Translations under genes and position numbers: made by a program | Source of the DNA: Streptomyces sp. NBC_01463 | GTDB lineage: Bacteria > Actinomycetota > Actinomycetes > Streptomycetales > Streptomycetaceae | DNA: 64,000 bases | Assembly (NCBI GenBank): GCA_036227345.1 | Contig: CP109468.1 | Span: forward strand, 1,178,001-1,242,000 | Direction of reading: 5' to 3' | Part shown: in pieces, positions 1 to 8,539 of the stretch | Layout of the letters: the number at the start of each line of letters is the position of its first letter | How positions within the stretch are numbered: the stretch's first letter is position 1 | Notes under the pieces: generated by a model | The model's input: only the letters and a program-made list of their open reading frames with translations | Told to the model about the DNA's origin: nothing | The model's database searches: none

Positions 1-1044
1 CTTCTGCTCGTCGCCCGGCAGGCCGAGGCCGCGGTCCTCCACCTCCAGGGCGAGGCCCGCGGTGACGCGCTGGGCCCGGAGCAGGACCTGGGTGTGCGGG
101 GCGGAGAACACGGTGGCGTTCTCGACCAGTTCGGCGAGGAGGTGGATCACGTCGGCCACGGCGTGCCCGCGGAGCGTGCCGTCGATCGGGGGCACGAGCT
201 TGACCCGCGGGTACTGCTCGACCTCGGCGATGGCCGAGCGCAGCACCTCGGTCATCGTGACCGGGTTGCTCCACTGCCGCCGGGAGACGGCGCCGCCGAG
301 GACGGCGAGATTCTCCGCGTGCCGGCGGATGCGCGTGGCCAGGTGGTCGACGTGGAAGAGGCCCTTGAGCAGATCGGGGTCCTCGACCTGGTGCTCCAGC
401 TCGTCGAGCAGCTGGATCTCCCGGTGCACCAGGGACTGGAGGCGGCGGGCGAGATTGACGAAGACCTCGACCTTCTGGTCCTCGCCGGTGTGCTCGGTGA
501 GCCGGGCAGCCTGGACGACGGCGGCGACAGCGCTCTCCTGCTGGCGTCCGAGTTCCTGGGCCAGCAGTTCGAAGCCGTCGCTGCCGGGTGCCACGGGCTG
601 CGGGGGACGCCGCGCGGGCACGGGTTCGCCGTTGCGGAGCTGTTCCACCACCCGTTGCAGATCGGCCTGGCCCTGCGCACTGACCCGGCGCAGGGCCAGA
701 CAGCGGCCGAGGACGGTGGTGGCGACCCGGTTGGCCGCCAGGAAGGCGGCGGCCATCGCGGCGATCGCGAGCGCGCCGGCGGAGCCGAGCGCCACCCAGA
801 GCTCCGTGGACGGCCGGACGGTGCCGGCCCGGGCGGTGAAGATGACGGCAGCGGCGCCGGCCAGGGCGACGGCGACGGCCGGCAGCACTGCGGTGCGCAG
901 GAGTTGGGGGCGTATACGCGCCTCGGGGGACGGCCGGGCAGCGCGCGGTCTGGCCGCGGCCGAGTGGGAACGGGGACCCGGTCGGCCGTGCCGCCCGCCC
1001 TCTCGTCGTTCCGGTCGCGCGTCGGGTGCGCGAAGTTGAGACAT
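1..1044 (-). CDS. Sensor histidine kinase, conservon (CvnA-like) type, 3' end outside window
   Basis: ATG at 1044 opens a frame that stays open to the window edge (348 codons). After a long basic, proline-rich N-terminus there are two hydrophobic segments (about residues 48-71 and 82-103), then a helical region with an H-box-like RRHAENLAVLGG (His near 242), an N-box LLAELVENATVFS (Asn near 308) and the start of a G1 box, DRGLGLPG. This is the short membrane kinase architecture of Streptomyces conservons, where the kinase is usually followed by roadblock, DUF742 and GTPase genes; those would lie beyond position 1 and cannot be seen. No large extracellular sensor domain is present. The signal is unknown. 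Membrane location is inferred from the two hydrophobic segments. Confidence 0.82.
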   Translation of the reverse strand, partial: MSQLRAPDARPERREGGRHGRPGPRSHSAAARPRAARPSPEARIRPQLLRTAVLPAVAVALAGAAAVIFTARAGTVRPSTELWVALGSAGALAIAAMAAAFLAANRVATTVLGRCLALRRVSAQGQADLQRVVEQLRNGEPVPARRPPQPVAPGSDGFELLAQELGRQQESAVAAVVQAARLTEHTGEDQKVEVFVNLARRLQSLVHREIQLLDELEHQVEDPDLLKGLFHVDHLATRIRRHAENLAVLGGAVSRRQWSNPVTMTEVLRSAIAEVEQYPRVKLVPPIDGTLRGHAVADVIHLLAELVENATVFSAPHTQVLLRAQRVTAGLALEVEDRGLGLPGDEQK

Positions 1045-1303
1045 CAGCGTCCTCGGTACGTGGGGCACCAGGAATCGGCATTCATGTGGTGACACCTACG
1101 GTGGTCGGTCATTCTCGGGTCATCGGCCGGGCAGGCTCGGAAAATATGAGCCCACCGTTGATCACCGGGCACACACGGTAGTCGCCCACTGCGAGGGTGC
1201 GACGTGGAGTTGTGGAACTTGCCCACCATCCGTCCCGCTCTGGTATGACCTCTCGCACAAGAGCCCGATTACGCCGGGCGGTTGGACGGTGTCCCGCACA
1301 CGA
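1045..1303. other. Intergenic region upstream of the sensor kinase
   Basis: Stretch between the kinase start and the esterase terminator. It must hold the kinase promoter, but I could not pick a convincing -35/-10 pair. Short frames here lack coding character. No repeat or RNA gene was recognised. Confidence 0.5.
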
Positions 1304-1345
1304 CACGGCAAGCCCCCTCGACCGCCGTCGAGGGGGCTTGCCGTG
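1304..1345 (-). terminator. Strong hairpin terminator after the esterase gene
   Basis: Perfect 19-bp inverted repeat (1304-1322 with 1327-1345) closed by a 4-base loop, starting 13 bases past the esterase stop codon. There is no clear U-tract, as is common in Streptomyces. It should end the C39-peptidase/esterase transcript. Confidence 0.85.
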
Positions 1346-1358
1346 GGTGCCGGGTGCG

Positions 1359-2354
1359 CTACGCCTTGCGGAGCCGGGCGATGATGCCGTCGAGGTCGCG
1401 GAGGAACAGGGGGACGCGGAAGAGGTGTCCGCCGGGCTCCTCGTACCACTCGTGGGCGATGCCCGCGTCACCGAGGCGGGCGCGGAACTCCCGCTGGCCG
1501 GCGAGCACCTGGTTCTCGTTGACCTGGTCGAACCAGTTGACGGGATCGGGGCTGGTGCCCGCGACCAGGAAGACCCGCTTGTTCCGGTAGCTCTCGATCC
1601 GCTCCACCGGGTTGTCCGCGCCGACCCTGGCCTCGTCCCACAGCGGAACGCCGTAGACCGTGCCGCCGGCCAGTTCGACGGCCGCCGACGAGGCGTTGGC
1701 CCAGTGCGTGACCAGTCCCGCGTCCCGGCGCAGGCTGGCCGGTCCTGAGTGGGCGCTCACCGAGGCGAAGTGGCCGTAGTACTTGGCCGCGTACTTCAGC
1801 GCCCCGAAGCCGCCCATCGAGAATCCGGCGACGGCCCGCCCGTCGTACTCGGCGTAGGTACGGAAGTTGGCGTCGATCCAGGGCAGCAGCTGGGCGATGT
1901 GGAAGGTCTCCCAGTTCCTGGGGCCGGCGTTCGAGCTGACCGGGTTGGAGTACCAGCCCGCGTGTCCGCCGTCCGGCATCACGACGATGACCGGCCTGCC
2001 GGCCGTCCACTCCCGGACGCCCGCCCGGTCGAACGTGATGAAGTCCTGGTCCGTGCCGCCGCCGTGCAGCAGGTAGAGCACCGGGTAGCGGCGTCCGCCG
2101 GTGTGGTAGCCGTCGGGAAGCAGGACGTTCACCGCGGGGTTCCAGCCGATCGCGTCGGTCGCGAACCGGTACCACCACATCCGGGGGTCGCTCTCGCCGC
2201 GTTCCACGATGCGCAGCCCGAAGCCGTCTCCGGCTGCACGGGCCGCCGGGGCGGTGGCGAGGACGTTCCCGGCGCCGAGCGCCAGCGCCGCGGAGATACC
2301 GCCCACCGCCCTGATGACGCTTCTGCGGCCGGGCGGCCGCTCCTCACCGCTCAT
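1359..2354 (-). CDS. Secreted alpha/beta-hydrolase esterase (esterase D / Fes-like family), Tat signal
   Basis: 331 residues from ATG 2354. The N-terminus has a twin-arginine-like stretch (GRRSVIR) before a hydrophobic segment ending in AARAA, so Tat export and cleavage near residue 41 is likely. The body matches the esterase D / antigen 85-like alpha/beta-hydrolase fold: an oxyanion region LLHGGGTDQDF, nucleophile elbow GFSMG with Ser near 179, and a C-terminal GGHLFRV supplying the catalytic His. The start overlaps the stop of the upstream C39-like gene (shared ATGA), so the two are translationally coupled and probably act outside the cell on a related substrate. Natural substrate unknown; mycolyltransferase activity is unlikely in Streptomyces. 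Confidence 0.85.
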   Translation of the reverse strand: MSGEERPPGRRSVIRAVGGISAALALGAGNVLATAPAARAAGDGFGLRIVERGESDPRMWWYRFATDAIGWNPAVNVLLPDGYHTGGRRYPVLYLLHGGGTDQDFITFDRAGVREWTAGRPVIVVMPDGGHAGWYSNPVSSNAGPRNWETFHIAQLLPWIDANFRTYAEYDGRAVAGFSMGGFGALKYAAKYYGHFASVSAHSGPASLRRDAGLVTHWANASSAAVELAGGTVYGVPLWDEARVGADNPVERIESYRNKRVFLVAGTSPDPVNWFDQVNENQVLAGQREFRARLGDAGIAHEWYEEPGGHLFRVPLFLRDLDGIIARLRKA

Positions 2355-3064
2355 GCCGAATAGCCCTTCGGCGGGATCAGCGTGGCAAGCTGGTCGAACG
2401 AGATCCAGTAGATCTGGTTGCCGCTGAAGGACGCGGGGTCGGCGATGAGGACGGTGCGGTCCACCTCGTCGTAGCCGAAGACGGTGAAGTAGTGGTAGAT
2501 CGTCTGGTCCGACGGATAGCCGGGGGGCTGGTTGCCGGGCGGGGCCACGATGTTGGTCACCAGCGGGTAGTTGCGGTCGATGTCGAAGACGATGTCGTAC
2601 CAGAGCAGGTCCCGCTGGGCCTGGGTGGGCGGGTCGTTCGGCATTTCCTTGGTCTCGTACCAGCCCCCGCCGAGGTTGGCGTTGAGCACGCCGGTGACCT
2701 GGCCGATGTGGTCGGTGCCCGCCTCGGTGGTGCCGAGCTGCCAGGCCAGATCGCCCTGGCTGGGCGGGGCCATCCGGGCGGAGAGCGCGATGCGGGTGGC
2801 GGCCGGACCGCACCAGTAGCCGGTCTCCTGGACCTGGTAGTCGATCTGCAACCAGTGGGCGCTCTGCGTGCGTCCGGCGTCGACCTGCAGCCGTGTGCCG
2901 GGCCTGTTGTGCCCGCTGACGACGGCCGTGCCGGCTTTCGAACCGCCGGCGAGCACGGAGACGGACGGGACACGGGGTGCGGCCGATGCCTGGGCCAGGG
3001 TCGGCTGGAGGAGGGCCCCGACGGCGGCGACGGCGATCGCGGTGGAGACAAGTCTCTTGCGCAT
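2351..3064 (-). CDS. Secreted C39-family-like cysteine peptidase
   Basis: 237 residues from ATG 3064. A Sec signal peptide (MRKRLV, then a hydrophobic stretch to about AQASA, residue 28) precedes a papain-like C39 domain. The catalytic Cys lies in QETGYWCGPAATR (Cys85), the His in IYHYFTVFGYDE, and an Asp follows in IADPAS. It lacks the transporter domains of bacteriocin exporters, so it is a free extracellular enzyme. Overlap with the esterase start indicates one operon. The substrate cannot be inferred. The longer in-frame start at 3178 is disfavoured because it would put extra residues ahead of a good signal peptide. Confidence 0.82.
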   Translation of the reverse strand: MRKRLVSTAIAVAAVGALLQPTLAQASAAPRVPSVSVLAGGSKAGTAVVSGHNRPGTRLQVDAGRTQSAHWLQIDYQVQETGYWCGPAATRIALSARMAPPSQGDLAWQLGTTEAGTDHIGQVTGVLNANLGGGWYETKEMPNDPPTQAQRDLLWYDIVFDIDRNYPLVTNIVAPPGNQPPGYPSDQTIYHYFTVFGYDEVDRTVLIADPASFSGNQIYWISFDQLATLIPPKGYSA

Positions 3065-3229
3065 GAAGGCTCCTGACGAGGGTGGGGGGTGCCTTGCGGG
3101 CAGAAACGGCTTCCGGCTTCGGGGAAGCGCTCGGCCGTGCGGTACGTCAGGGATCAGCGTCGTCGTCGCCGTGCACACGAGGCAAGCGCCGAAAGTTCAG
3201 GCTTACGACCGGAGTTGGGGAAGCCGCCC

Positions 3230-4231
3230 TCAGCGGCCTCGCTGCTCGGCGGCCAGCAGGGCGCGCCCTTCGGCGGTGGCGACGTGGAAGGACCGCCCGG
3301 CCCTGCGCACGGTGGCGACCAGGCCCGCCGCCCGCAGCACGTTCAGGTGCTGGCTGACGGCGGGGTGCGTCACGTCCAGGAGCCTGGCCGCCTCGACGGT
3401 GGAGCAGCCGGTGCGGGTGGCGCGCAGGATGCCCGCGCGGGTGTGTCCGAGCAGGGGTCCCAGCGGACCGGAGCCCTCGGTGTCACGGGACCCGGGGGCG
3501 GCGGGGGCCGGCACGGCCCAGTCCGGGGCGTGGTGGATGGGGTAGACGAGGACGGGCGGCAGGTCCCCGTCGGCCAGGGTGATCGGCGTCGGCCAGCAGA
3601 AGAACGAGGGCTGCAGCACGAGACCCCGGCCGCGCAGCCGCAGCTGCTGGTCGACGGGGTACGTCACTTCCAGTACGGGCGGCCGCCAGCGGAACTGCGG
3701 CCCGAGGCCCGCCAGCAGTCCCTCGGTCCCGCCGTCGAGGAGGCTGTGCAGCCGGACGGCCCGGTCGGCGTCGACGTGGGCGTGGACGCGCTGCCAGTAC
3801 GGTGCGAGGGCCTCGCGCTGGTACGTACGCAGGGCTCCGCCGAGCCGCTGCAGGGCGTCGGCGTCACCACCGGCCAACGAGCGGACCCAGCCGGGTGGCT
3901 GGAGCGAGGAGGCCAGGTGCGCGAGATCGGTGCGCAGCCGTGGGCGCGGGGTGCTCAGGAGGGTGTCCACGGCCGCGTGCAGCGTGGCGCGGTCGCCGGA
4001 CGTGGGGGTGAGGAAGTCCGGCGAGTAGCCGCGCGGGGGCAGTAACGAGGACAGCAGCCGGGGGCCGTCGGAGAGCCTCGGCCGCACCCAGCGGCGCCAG
4101 GCGCCGAACACGCGCTCGCCGTCGCGCCGTTGCAGGGTCTGCACGCTGTTGCTGATCTCCCAGAGGAAGTCCGGTCCGGGAGCCACCCGGACCCGTGCCA
4201 GGTCCTCGGACGTGAAGTGCACCCGCAGCAT
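3230..4231 (-). CDS. ArsR-like winged-helix transcriptional regulator with large N-terminal domain
   Basis: 333 residues. The last ~70 residues form an ArsR-type winged helix: GHTRAGILRATRTGCSTVEAARLLDVTHPAVSQHLNVLRAAGLV followed by a wing with RRAGRSFHVATAEG. The ~260-residue N-terminal part has no metal-binding motif I recognise and is typical of a Streptomyces family in which a long region of unknown function precedes the HTH. It is the first gene past the secreted C39/esterase pair, on the same strand but 165 bp from it, so co-transcription is uncertain. The ligand is unknown. Confidence 0.8.
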   Translation of the reverse strand: MLRVHFTSEDLARVRVAPGPDFLWEISNSVQTLQRRDGERVFGAWRRWVRPRLSDGPRLLSSLLPPRGYSPDFLTPTSGDRATLHAAVDTLLSTPRPRLRTDLAHLASSLQPPGWVRSLAGGDADALQRLGGALRTYQREALAPYWQRVHAHVDADRAVRLHSLLDGGTEGLLAGLGPQFRWRPPVLEVTYPVDQQLRLRGRGLVLQPSFFCWPTPITLADGDLPPVLVYPIHHAPDWAVPAPAAPGSRDTEGSGPLGPLLGHTRAGILRATRTGCSTVEAARLLDVTHPAVSQHLNVLRAAGLVATVRRAGRSFHVATAEGRALLAAEQRGR

Positions 4232-4360
4232 GGTCGCTCCCCGGGGAAGTGAGCATCTGCGCGCAGCGTACCGCCGTTCGAGTGCCGATCCACCCCGTGG
4301 GCCGGCCGGGCGTCCGCACCCGCGGGGCGGGGACGGTATCCGGCCGCGGGCCCCGGGCGG

Positions 4361-5626
4361 TCAGGCCCGGGCGGCCCGGTCGTGGTCGAGGCCGGGCGCC
4401 GCGACGGTCTCCGTACCGCCGGGAAGCTGGACGTGCACCGGCGGCCAGTTCCCCCATCCGGGGGCCGGCTCGGCCGCCACGCCGCGCCACCAGGGGTCGA
4501 CGGCCGGCGGGTCGGCGGGCTCGAAGGGCTGGCCCGGCCGCGGGGACGCCATCGTCACTCCGGCGACCTGGGTGGCGCGCATCGACCATTCGGCGGGTTC
4601 GGCCCACGGGTGCAGGGCGAGGTTGAACGTCCCCCAGTGGATCGGCAGCATGACGCCCGCCGACGGGTCGCCGCCCTGGAGGTCGAGATGGGCCTGGACC
4701 CCCTCGTCGGGGCTCATGTGAATGTCCGGCCACGCTCCCGGCTCCGGCTTGCTGTCCGTCCGGTCCTTGGGCCAGTACTGGCTGTACGCGCCGATCTGGA
4801 TCATGGTCGCGTCGAAGGGGCCGTGCTCGGCGCCGATCTCCGTGAAGCCGGGGAAATAGCCGGTGTCACCGCTGTGGTAGATCCGGTGCTCGGGCCCGGC
4901 GACCGCCCAGGACGCCCAGAGGGTGTGCTGCTGGTTGCGCAGACCGCGGCCGCAGAAGTGCCGGGCGGGGGTGGCGGTGAGGCTGATCCCGGCGACGGTC
5001 GTGGACTCGTTCCAGTCGAGCTCGTGGATCCGGTCGGCCGGCACGCCCCAGCGCTCCAGGTGCGCGCCGACGCCGAGCGGCACCGCGAAGACCGTGGCCG
5101 TGTCCGCGAGGGTGCGGATGGTCGGCAGGTCGAGGTGGTCGTAGTGGTCGTGCGAGATCACGACCACGTCGACCGGGCCGAGCGTGCCGAGGGGCAGCGG
5201 CGCCGGGTGCACCCGCTTGGGCCCTGCGAAGGCGAAGGGGGAACAGCGCTCGCCCCAGACCGGGTCGAAGAGCACCCGCCGGCCGTCGATCTCGGCGAGC
5301 ACGCTGGAGTGCCCCATCCAGGTGATCCGCAGACCGGAGGCGGGGGGCTGGGCCAGGTCGGCGAGGGTCGTGGCGTGCACGGGCACGGTCCCGGTCGGGG
5401 CCCTGAGGACCCGCTCCTCCTTGCGGAAGTAGACCTTGGCGAACTCCAGCGCGGATCCGGACGGTCTGGTCCGGGCGCCCACCGGGTTCTGGAAGACGCC
5501 GTCGGCGAAGTTGGGGGAACGGCGGATGCGCTCCATACGGGCTCCGCCCGGGTCGGCCCCGAAGGCCGCGGGACGCAGCGCACGCAGCCGGGTGCGGAGC
5601 GGAAGCTTGGAGTCAGCGCCGGTCAC
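4361..5626 (-). CDS. Metallo-beta-lactamase-fold hydrolase, NAPE-PLD/UlaG-like
   Basis: 421 residues. The domain contains MGHSSVL, the metal motif SHDHYDHLD (HxHxDH), a later PARHFCGRG, the YHSGDTGYF segment carrying the bridging Asp, and PIHWGTF with the last His. This order matches the N-acyl-phosphatidylethanolamine phospholipase D / UlaG branch of the superfamily, normally a dizinc phosphodiesterase or lactonase. The ~80-residue N-terminal extension (PNFADGVFQNPVG) is also seen in NAPE-PLD-like proteins. No signal peptide, so cytoplasmic. A phospholipid or other phosphodiester substrate is plausible but unproven. Confidence 0.85.
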   Translation of the reverse strand: MTGADSKLPLRTRLRALRPAAFGADPGGARMERIRRSPNFADGVFQNPVGARTRPSGSALEFAKVYFRKEERVLRAPTGTVPVHATTLADLAQPPASGLRITWMGHSSVLAEIDGRRVLFDPVWGERCSPFAFAGPKRVHPAPLPLGTLGPVDVVVISHDHYDHLDLPTIRTLADTATVFAVPLGVGAHLERWGVPADRIHELDWNESTTVAGISLTATPARHFCGRGLRNQQHTLWASWAVAGPEHRIYHSGDTGYFPGFTEIGAEHGPFDATMIQIGAYSQYWPKDRTDSKPEPGAWPDIHMSPDEGVQAHLDLQGGDPSAGVMLPIHWGTFNLALHPWAEPAEWSMRATQVAGVTMASPRPGQPFEPADPPAVDPWWRGVAAEPAPGWGNWPPVHVQLPGGTETVAAPGLDHDRAARA

Positions 5627-5737
5627 AAGATCTCCTGAGGGAGTCGGTGTCGTCTCATTATGGACAGCGGGTACGACAGTGCGAGAGCGGAGCGGCCAAC
5701 GGGATGGCGCCCACGACGCCGCCCCGGGAGTGCCGTG

Positions 5738-6178
5738 TCAGCCACGCGGCTGCCCGTACACGTGCTCGACGTGGAGCCGCAGGACGATTCGCCGGTCCCT
5801 GACCATGGCTGCGCGGAAGTCGTCCCAGTCGGGGTGCTCGCCCTGGGCGTCGCGGTAGAGCGTGATCAGCTCCTCGACGGTCGCGTCGTCGGGGTCGGCG
5901 GCCACCGGGCTGAGGTCGGCCCTGCCGTCCACGACCGTCCAGGCCCAGCGGTCCTCGCTGGTCACGTGGTAGCTCGCCCTCGGGTCCCGGAGGAGGTTCC
6001 GGGTCTTCGCCCTGCCTTCGGTGACCGAGACGCGGACGATGTGCTCCTGCGGGTAGTACCAGTGGGTGACGTTGGACAACTGAGGTCTGCCGTCCCGCCT
6101 GAGCGTGACCAGTACGCCGCCGTTCCCCTCGGTGAGCAGCCGTAGCAGCGACTCCTGCTGTGCGTCGAATGCCGTCAT
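5738..6178 (-). CDS. PPOX-class split-barrel flavin/F420-dependent oxidoreductase
   Basis: 146 residues from ATG 6178 (MTAFDAQQ); the in-frame start further upstream would add a non-conserved 13-residue leader. The sequence fits the pyridoxamine-phosphate-oxidase-like split barrel of the Rv1155/F420-dependent group: GVLVTLRRDGRPQLSNVTHWYYP, then GRAKTRNLLRDPRASYHV and DRWAWTVVDGRADL. It is transcribed divergently from the amino acid dehydrogenase. Members reduce small substrates with F420H2 or bind FMN; which applies cannot be told from the sequence. Confidence 0.85.
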   Translation of the reverse strand: MTAFDAQQESLLRLLTEGNGGVLVTLRRDGRPQLSNVTHWYYPQEHIVRVSVTEGRAKTRNLLRDPRASYHVTSEDRWAWTVVDGRADLSPVAADPDDATVEELITLYRDAQGEHPDWDDFRAAMVRDRRIVLRLHVEHVYGQPRG

Positions 6179-6284
6179 GCCGGATGCAACGTCCGACGCG
6201 GCCCCAGGATTCCGCATCCGGCGTCCCTCTCGTCCCTGATCCGGCTGCTGCGGGCGGCGGAGCGGTGCGGCGGGAAAGGCCTCG

Positions 6285-6313
6285 TTGACAGGGTGCCGCC
6301 ATCACCGGATACT
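6285..6313 (+). promoter_or_regulatory. Promoter of the Glu/Leu/Phe/Val dehydrogenase gene
   Basis: TTGACA at 6285-6290 and GATACT at 6308-6313 are separated by exactly 17 bp, an almost consensus sigma-70 promoter and unusual for a Streptomyces gene. Transcription would start near 6320, about 110 bases before the ATG at 6432. Confidence 0.75.
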
Positions 6314-6329
6314 GAATGGCCATTCAGTA
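6310..6329. promoter_or_regulatory. 20-bp perfect palindrome, likely TetR-family operator
   Basis: The core ACTGAATGGCCATTCAGT is extended by one pair on each side to 20 bp (6310-6329). It covers the end of the -10 box and the expected transcription start, the ideal place for a repressor. Length, symmetry and the GAATG/CATTC half-sites are typical of TetR-family operators, and a TetR-family gene lies just downstream of the regulated gene. Confidence 0.75.
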
Positions 6330-6431
6330 AGAGATCGTCGAGCCGGTACCGGGGGCGGCGGGTCCGCTCCCCCGGACACCACGGCACCGCCCCGGGCCCG
6401 CCCCGATCGCAGTGACCGAGGAGTACCCCCG

Positions 6432-7640
6432 ATGACGACGACGCCGGTGTCCCCGCCCGCCCCGCTGATCTCGCTGACCTGGACGGACCACGTCACGGGC
6501 CGCGAGGGACACCTCGTCGTCGACCGGCTGGTGCGCGGGGTGGCCAGCGGCGGGCTGCGCATGCGGGCGGGCTGCACGCTGGACGAGGTCGCCGGCCTGG
6601 CCCGCGGCATGACCATGAAGGAAGCCCTCCACTTCGACGCGGACGGGGCCGGTGCCCGCTACATACCGCTCGGCGGTGCCAAGGGCGGCATCGACTGCGA
6701 CCCCCGCGACCCGGCGGCGTACGGCATCCTGGTGCGCTACCTGCGGGCGGTGCGGCCGTACGTGGAGAACATCTGGACCACCGGCGAGGACCTCGGGCTC
6801 ACCCAGGACCTGGTCGACCGGGCCGCCGCCGAGGCCGGGCTCGTCTCGACGGTCCAGGCGGTCTATCCGCTGCTCGACGACGAGGCCGGGGCCCGGCGCC
6901 GGCTGGCCGACGCCTTCGCCGTCGAGGTGGACGGCATCGGCCTGGACGAGCTGGCCGGCGGCTGCGGGGTCGCCGAGTCCGCGCTCGCCGCGCTGGACAG
7001 GGCCGGCGTCGCCCACCGCGACGCACGGGTCTCCGTCCAGGGGGTGGGCACGATGGGCGGGGCCACCGCCAGGTTCCTGTCCCGGGCCGGGCTGCGCGTG
7101 GTCGCCGTCGCCGACGTCAAGGGCACGATCGCCAATCCGGCCGGCCTCGACGTCGAGGCGCTCCTGGCCGCCCGTGACTCCTACGGCACGGTGGACCGCG
7201 CCGCGCTGCGCGACACCGACCGGGAGCTGCCCGCCGACGCCTGGCTGGCCCAGGACGCGGACGTGCTCGTCCCCGCGGCCGTCTCCTACGCCGTCGACCT
7301 CACCAACCAGGCCAGGATCACGGCCCGCTGGGTGGTCGAGGCCGCGAACATGCCGGTCCTGCCGGAGGCCGAGGAACGGCTCACCGCGCGCGGGATCACC
7401 GTGCTGCCCGATGTCGTCGTCAACTCCGGTACCAACGCCTGGTGGTGGTGGACCCTGTTCGGCGATATCGGCGCGGACGCGGACGAGGCCTTCGCGCACA
7501 TCCGCCGCTCGATGCGCGCTCTCATCGACCTCGTGCTGGCCCGCGCCGCCGCGGACGGCTGCACGCCGCGCGCGGCGGCGCACGCCGTCGTCGCCGACCG
7601 GCTGCCGGTGATGGCCGAGCGGTTCGGCTGGTACCGCTGA
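6432..7640 (+). CDS. Glu/Leu/Phe/Val dehydrogenase family amino acid dehydrogenase
   Basis: 402 residues from ATG 6432. The substrate domain shows TMKEALHFD and PLGGAKGGID, where the first Lys binds the carboxylate and the second is the catalytic Lys of the family. The Rossmann domain has GVGTMGGATARFL for NAD(P). Near the C-terminus are VVEAANMP and VNSGTNAWWWW, also conserved in family members. The enzyme should oxidatively deaminate an amino acid to a 2-oxo acid. Longer than typical Streptomyces valine dehydrogenase, so specificity (Val, Leu, Phe or Glu) is left open. A TetR regulator follows, and the promoter has a palindromic operator, so expression is probably substrate-induced. Confidence 0.88.
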   Translation: MTTTPVSPPAPLISLTWTDHVTGREGHLVVDRLVRGVASGGLRMRAGCTLDEVAGLARGMTMKEALHFDADGAGARYIPLGGAKGGIDCDPRDPAAYGILVRYLRAVRPYVENIWTTGEDLGLTQDLVDRAAAEAGLVSTVQAVYPLLDDEAGARRRLADAFAVEVDGIGLDELAGGCGVAESALAALDRAGVAHRDARVSVQGVGTMGGATARFLSRAGLRVVAVADVKGTIANPAGLDVEALLAARDSYGTVDRAALRDTDRELPADAWLAQDADVLVPAAVSYAVDLTNQARITARWVVEAANMPVLPEAEERLTARGITVLPDVVVNSGTNAWWWWTLFGDIGADADEAFAHIRRSMRALIDLVLARAAADGCTPRAAAHAVVADRLPVMAERFGWYR

Positions 7641-7833
7641 CCGTCTGTGCCGCCGCGTCGCTTCGCCCCGCCCGACTGCCTGGTCCTCCGGCCCCGGGTG
7701 ACCGGCGAGTTGCGTTTCCGTTCCGGTCACCCGCGACACCGCACCGCCCCGGCCCGGTCGCGGGAAGGGTGCGGAGTCGGTAGCGTGCCCGCCCCCGGCC
7801 TGCCCGGGAACGGGCATTGGTTAGGGTGAAGCC

Positions 7834-8445
7834 GTGGCAAGGGTGCGGTTGGGAGTGGCCGAGCGGCGCGAGGAGTTGCTGCGCGCTGCCGTCGAGCAGA
7901 TCGAGGTGCGGGGTGTCGCCGCGGTACGGATCGCCGACGTCGCGTCCGTGCTCGGGGTCAGCAACGCCCTGGTGCTCTACCACTTCTCCACCAAGGAGAA
8001 GCTCGTGGCCGCCGCCTTCGCGCACGCCGCCGAGGCCGATCTCGCCCATCTGCGCAAGCTGTTGAGCCGCCGCACCACGGCGGTCCGCCGACTGCGCGCC
8101 GCCGTGCGCTGGTACGCGCCGACGGGCCAGGCCAAGGGCTGGCGGCTGTGGATCGAGGGCTGGGCGGCCTCTCTCCGCGACCCCGCCCTGCGCAACGTGG
8201 CGGGCGATCTCGACCAGCAGTGGAAGGCGGAGCTGGCCGAGGTCATCGAGGAGGGCGCGGCCGCGGGCGAGTTCCAGTGCGACGACCCGATGTCCGTGGC
8301 CTGGCGGCTGACCGCACTGCTGGACGGTCTGGCGGTGCAGATGACGTCGTACGCGGGTCCGCTGTCCCGGGCCACGATGCTGGAGTGGACCGAGGAGGCG
8401 CTCGCCCGTGAACTGGGCATCGACCACGAGGCCCTGACCGCCTGA
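7834..8445 (+). CDS. TetR-family transcriptional regulator
   Basis: 203 residues from GTG 7834. Residues ~8-55 form the TetR DNA-binding domain: RREELLRAAVEQIEVRGVAAVRIADVASVLGVSNALVLYHFSTKEKLV contains the HTH and the classic YHFSTKE turn. The C-terminal helical domain (WRLWIEGWAASLRDP, later ALLDGLAVQ) resembles the BetI-type ligand domain. It lies 193 bp after the amino acid dehydrogenase on the same strand and is the obvious candidate to bind the 6310-6329 palindrome. That link is inference. I see no matching palindrome directly before its own start. Confidence 0.88.
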   Translation: MARVRLGVAERREELLRAAVEQIEVRGVAAVRIADVASVLGVSNALVLYHFSTKEKLVAAAFAHAAEADLAHLRKLLSRRTTAVRRLRAAVRWYAPTGQAKGWRLWIEGWAASLRDPALRNVAGDLDQQWKAELAEVIEEGAAAGEFQCDDPMSVAWRLTALLDGLAVQMTSYAGPLSRATMLEWTEEALARELGIDHEALTA

Positions 8446-8539
8446 AGCCCTGGCCCGTCCCAAGCCCCCCTTCCTTGGCGCTCTCCTTCCCGGACACTCT
8501 CCTTCCCTGAAGCCCTCGTTCCCGAAGCCTGGCCGCCGG

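Noticed and set aside
8460..8525. Repeated CTCTCCTTCC-like units between the TetR and DUF6745 genes
   Set aside because: Only two or three imperfect copies, no symmetry, too short for a repeat family or CRISPR array.
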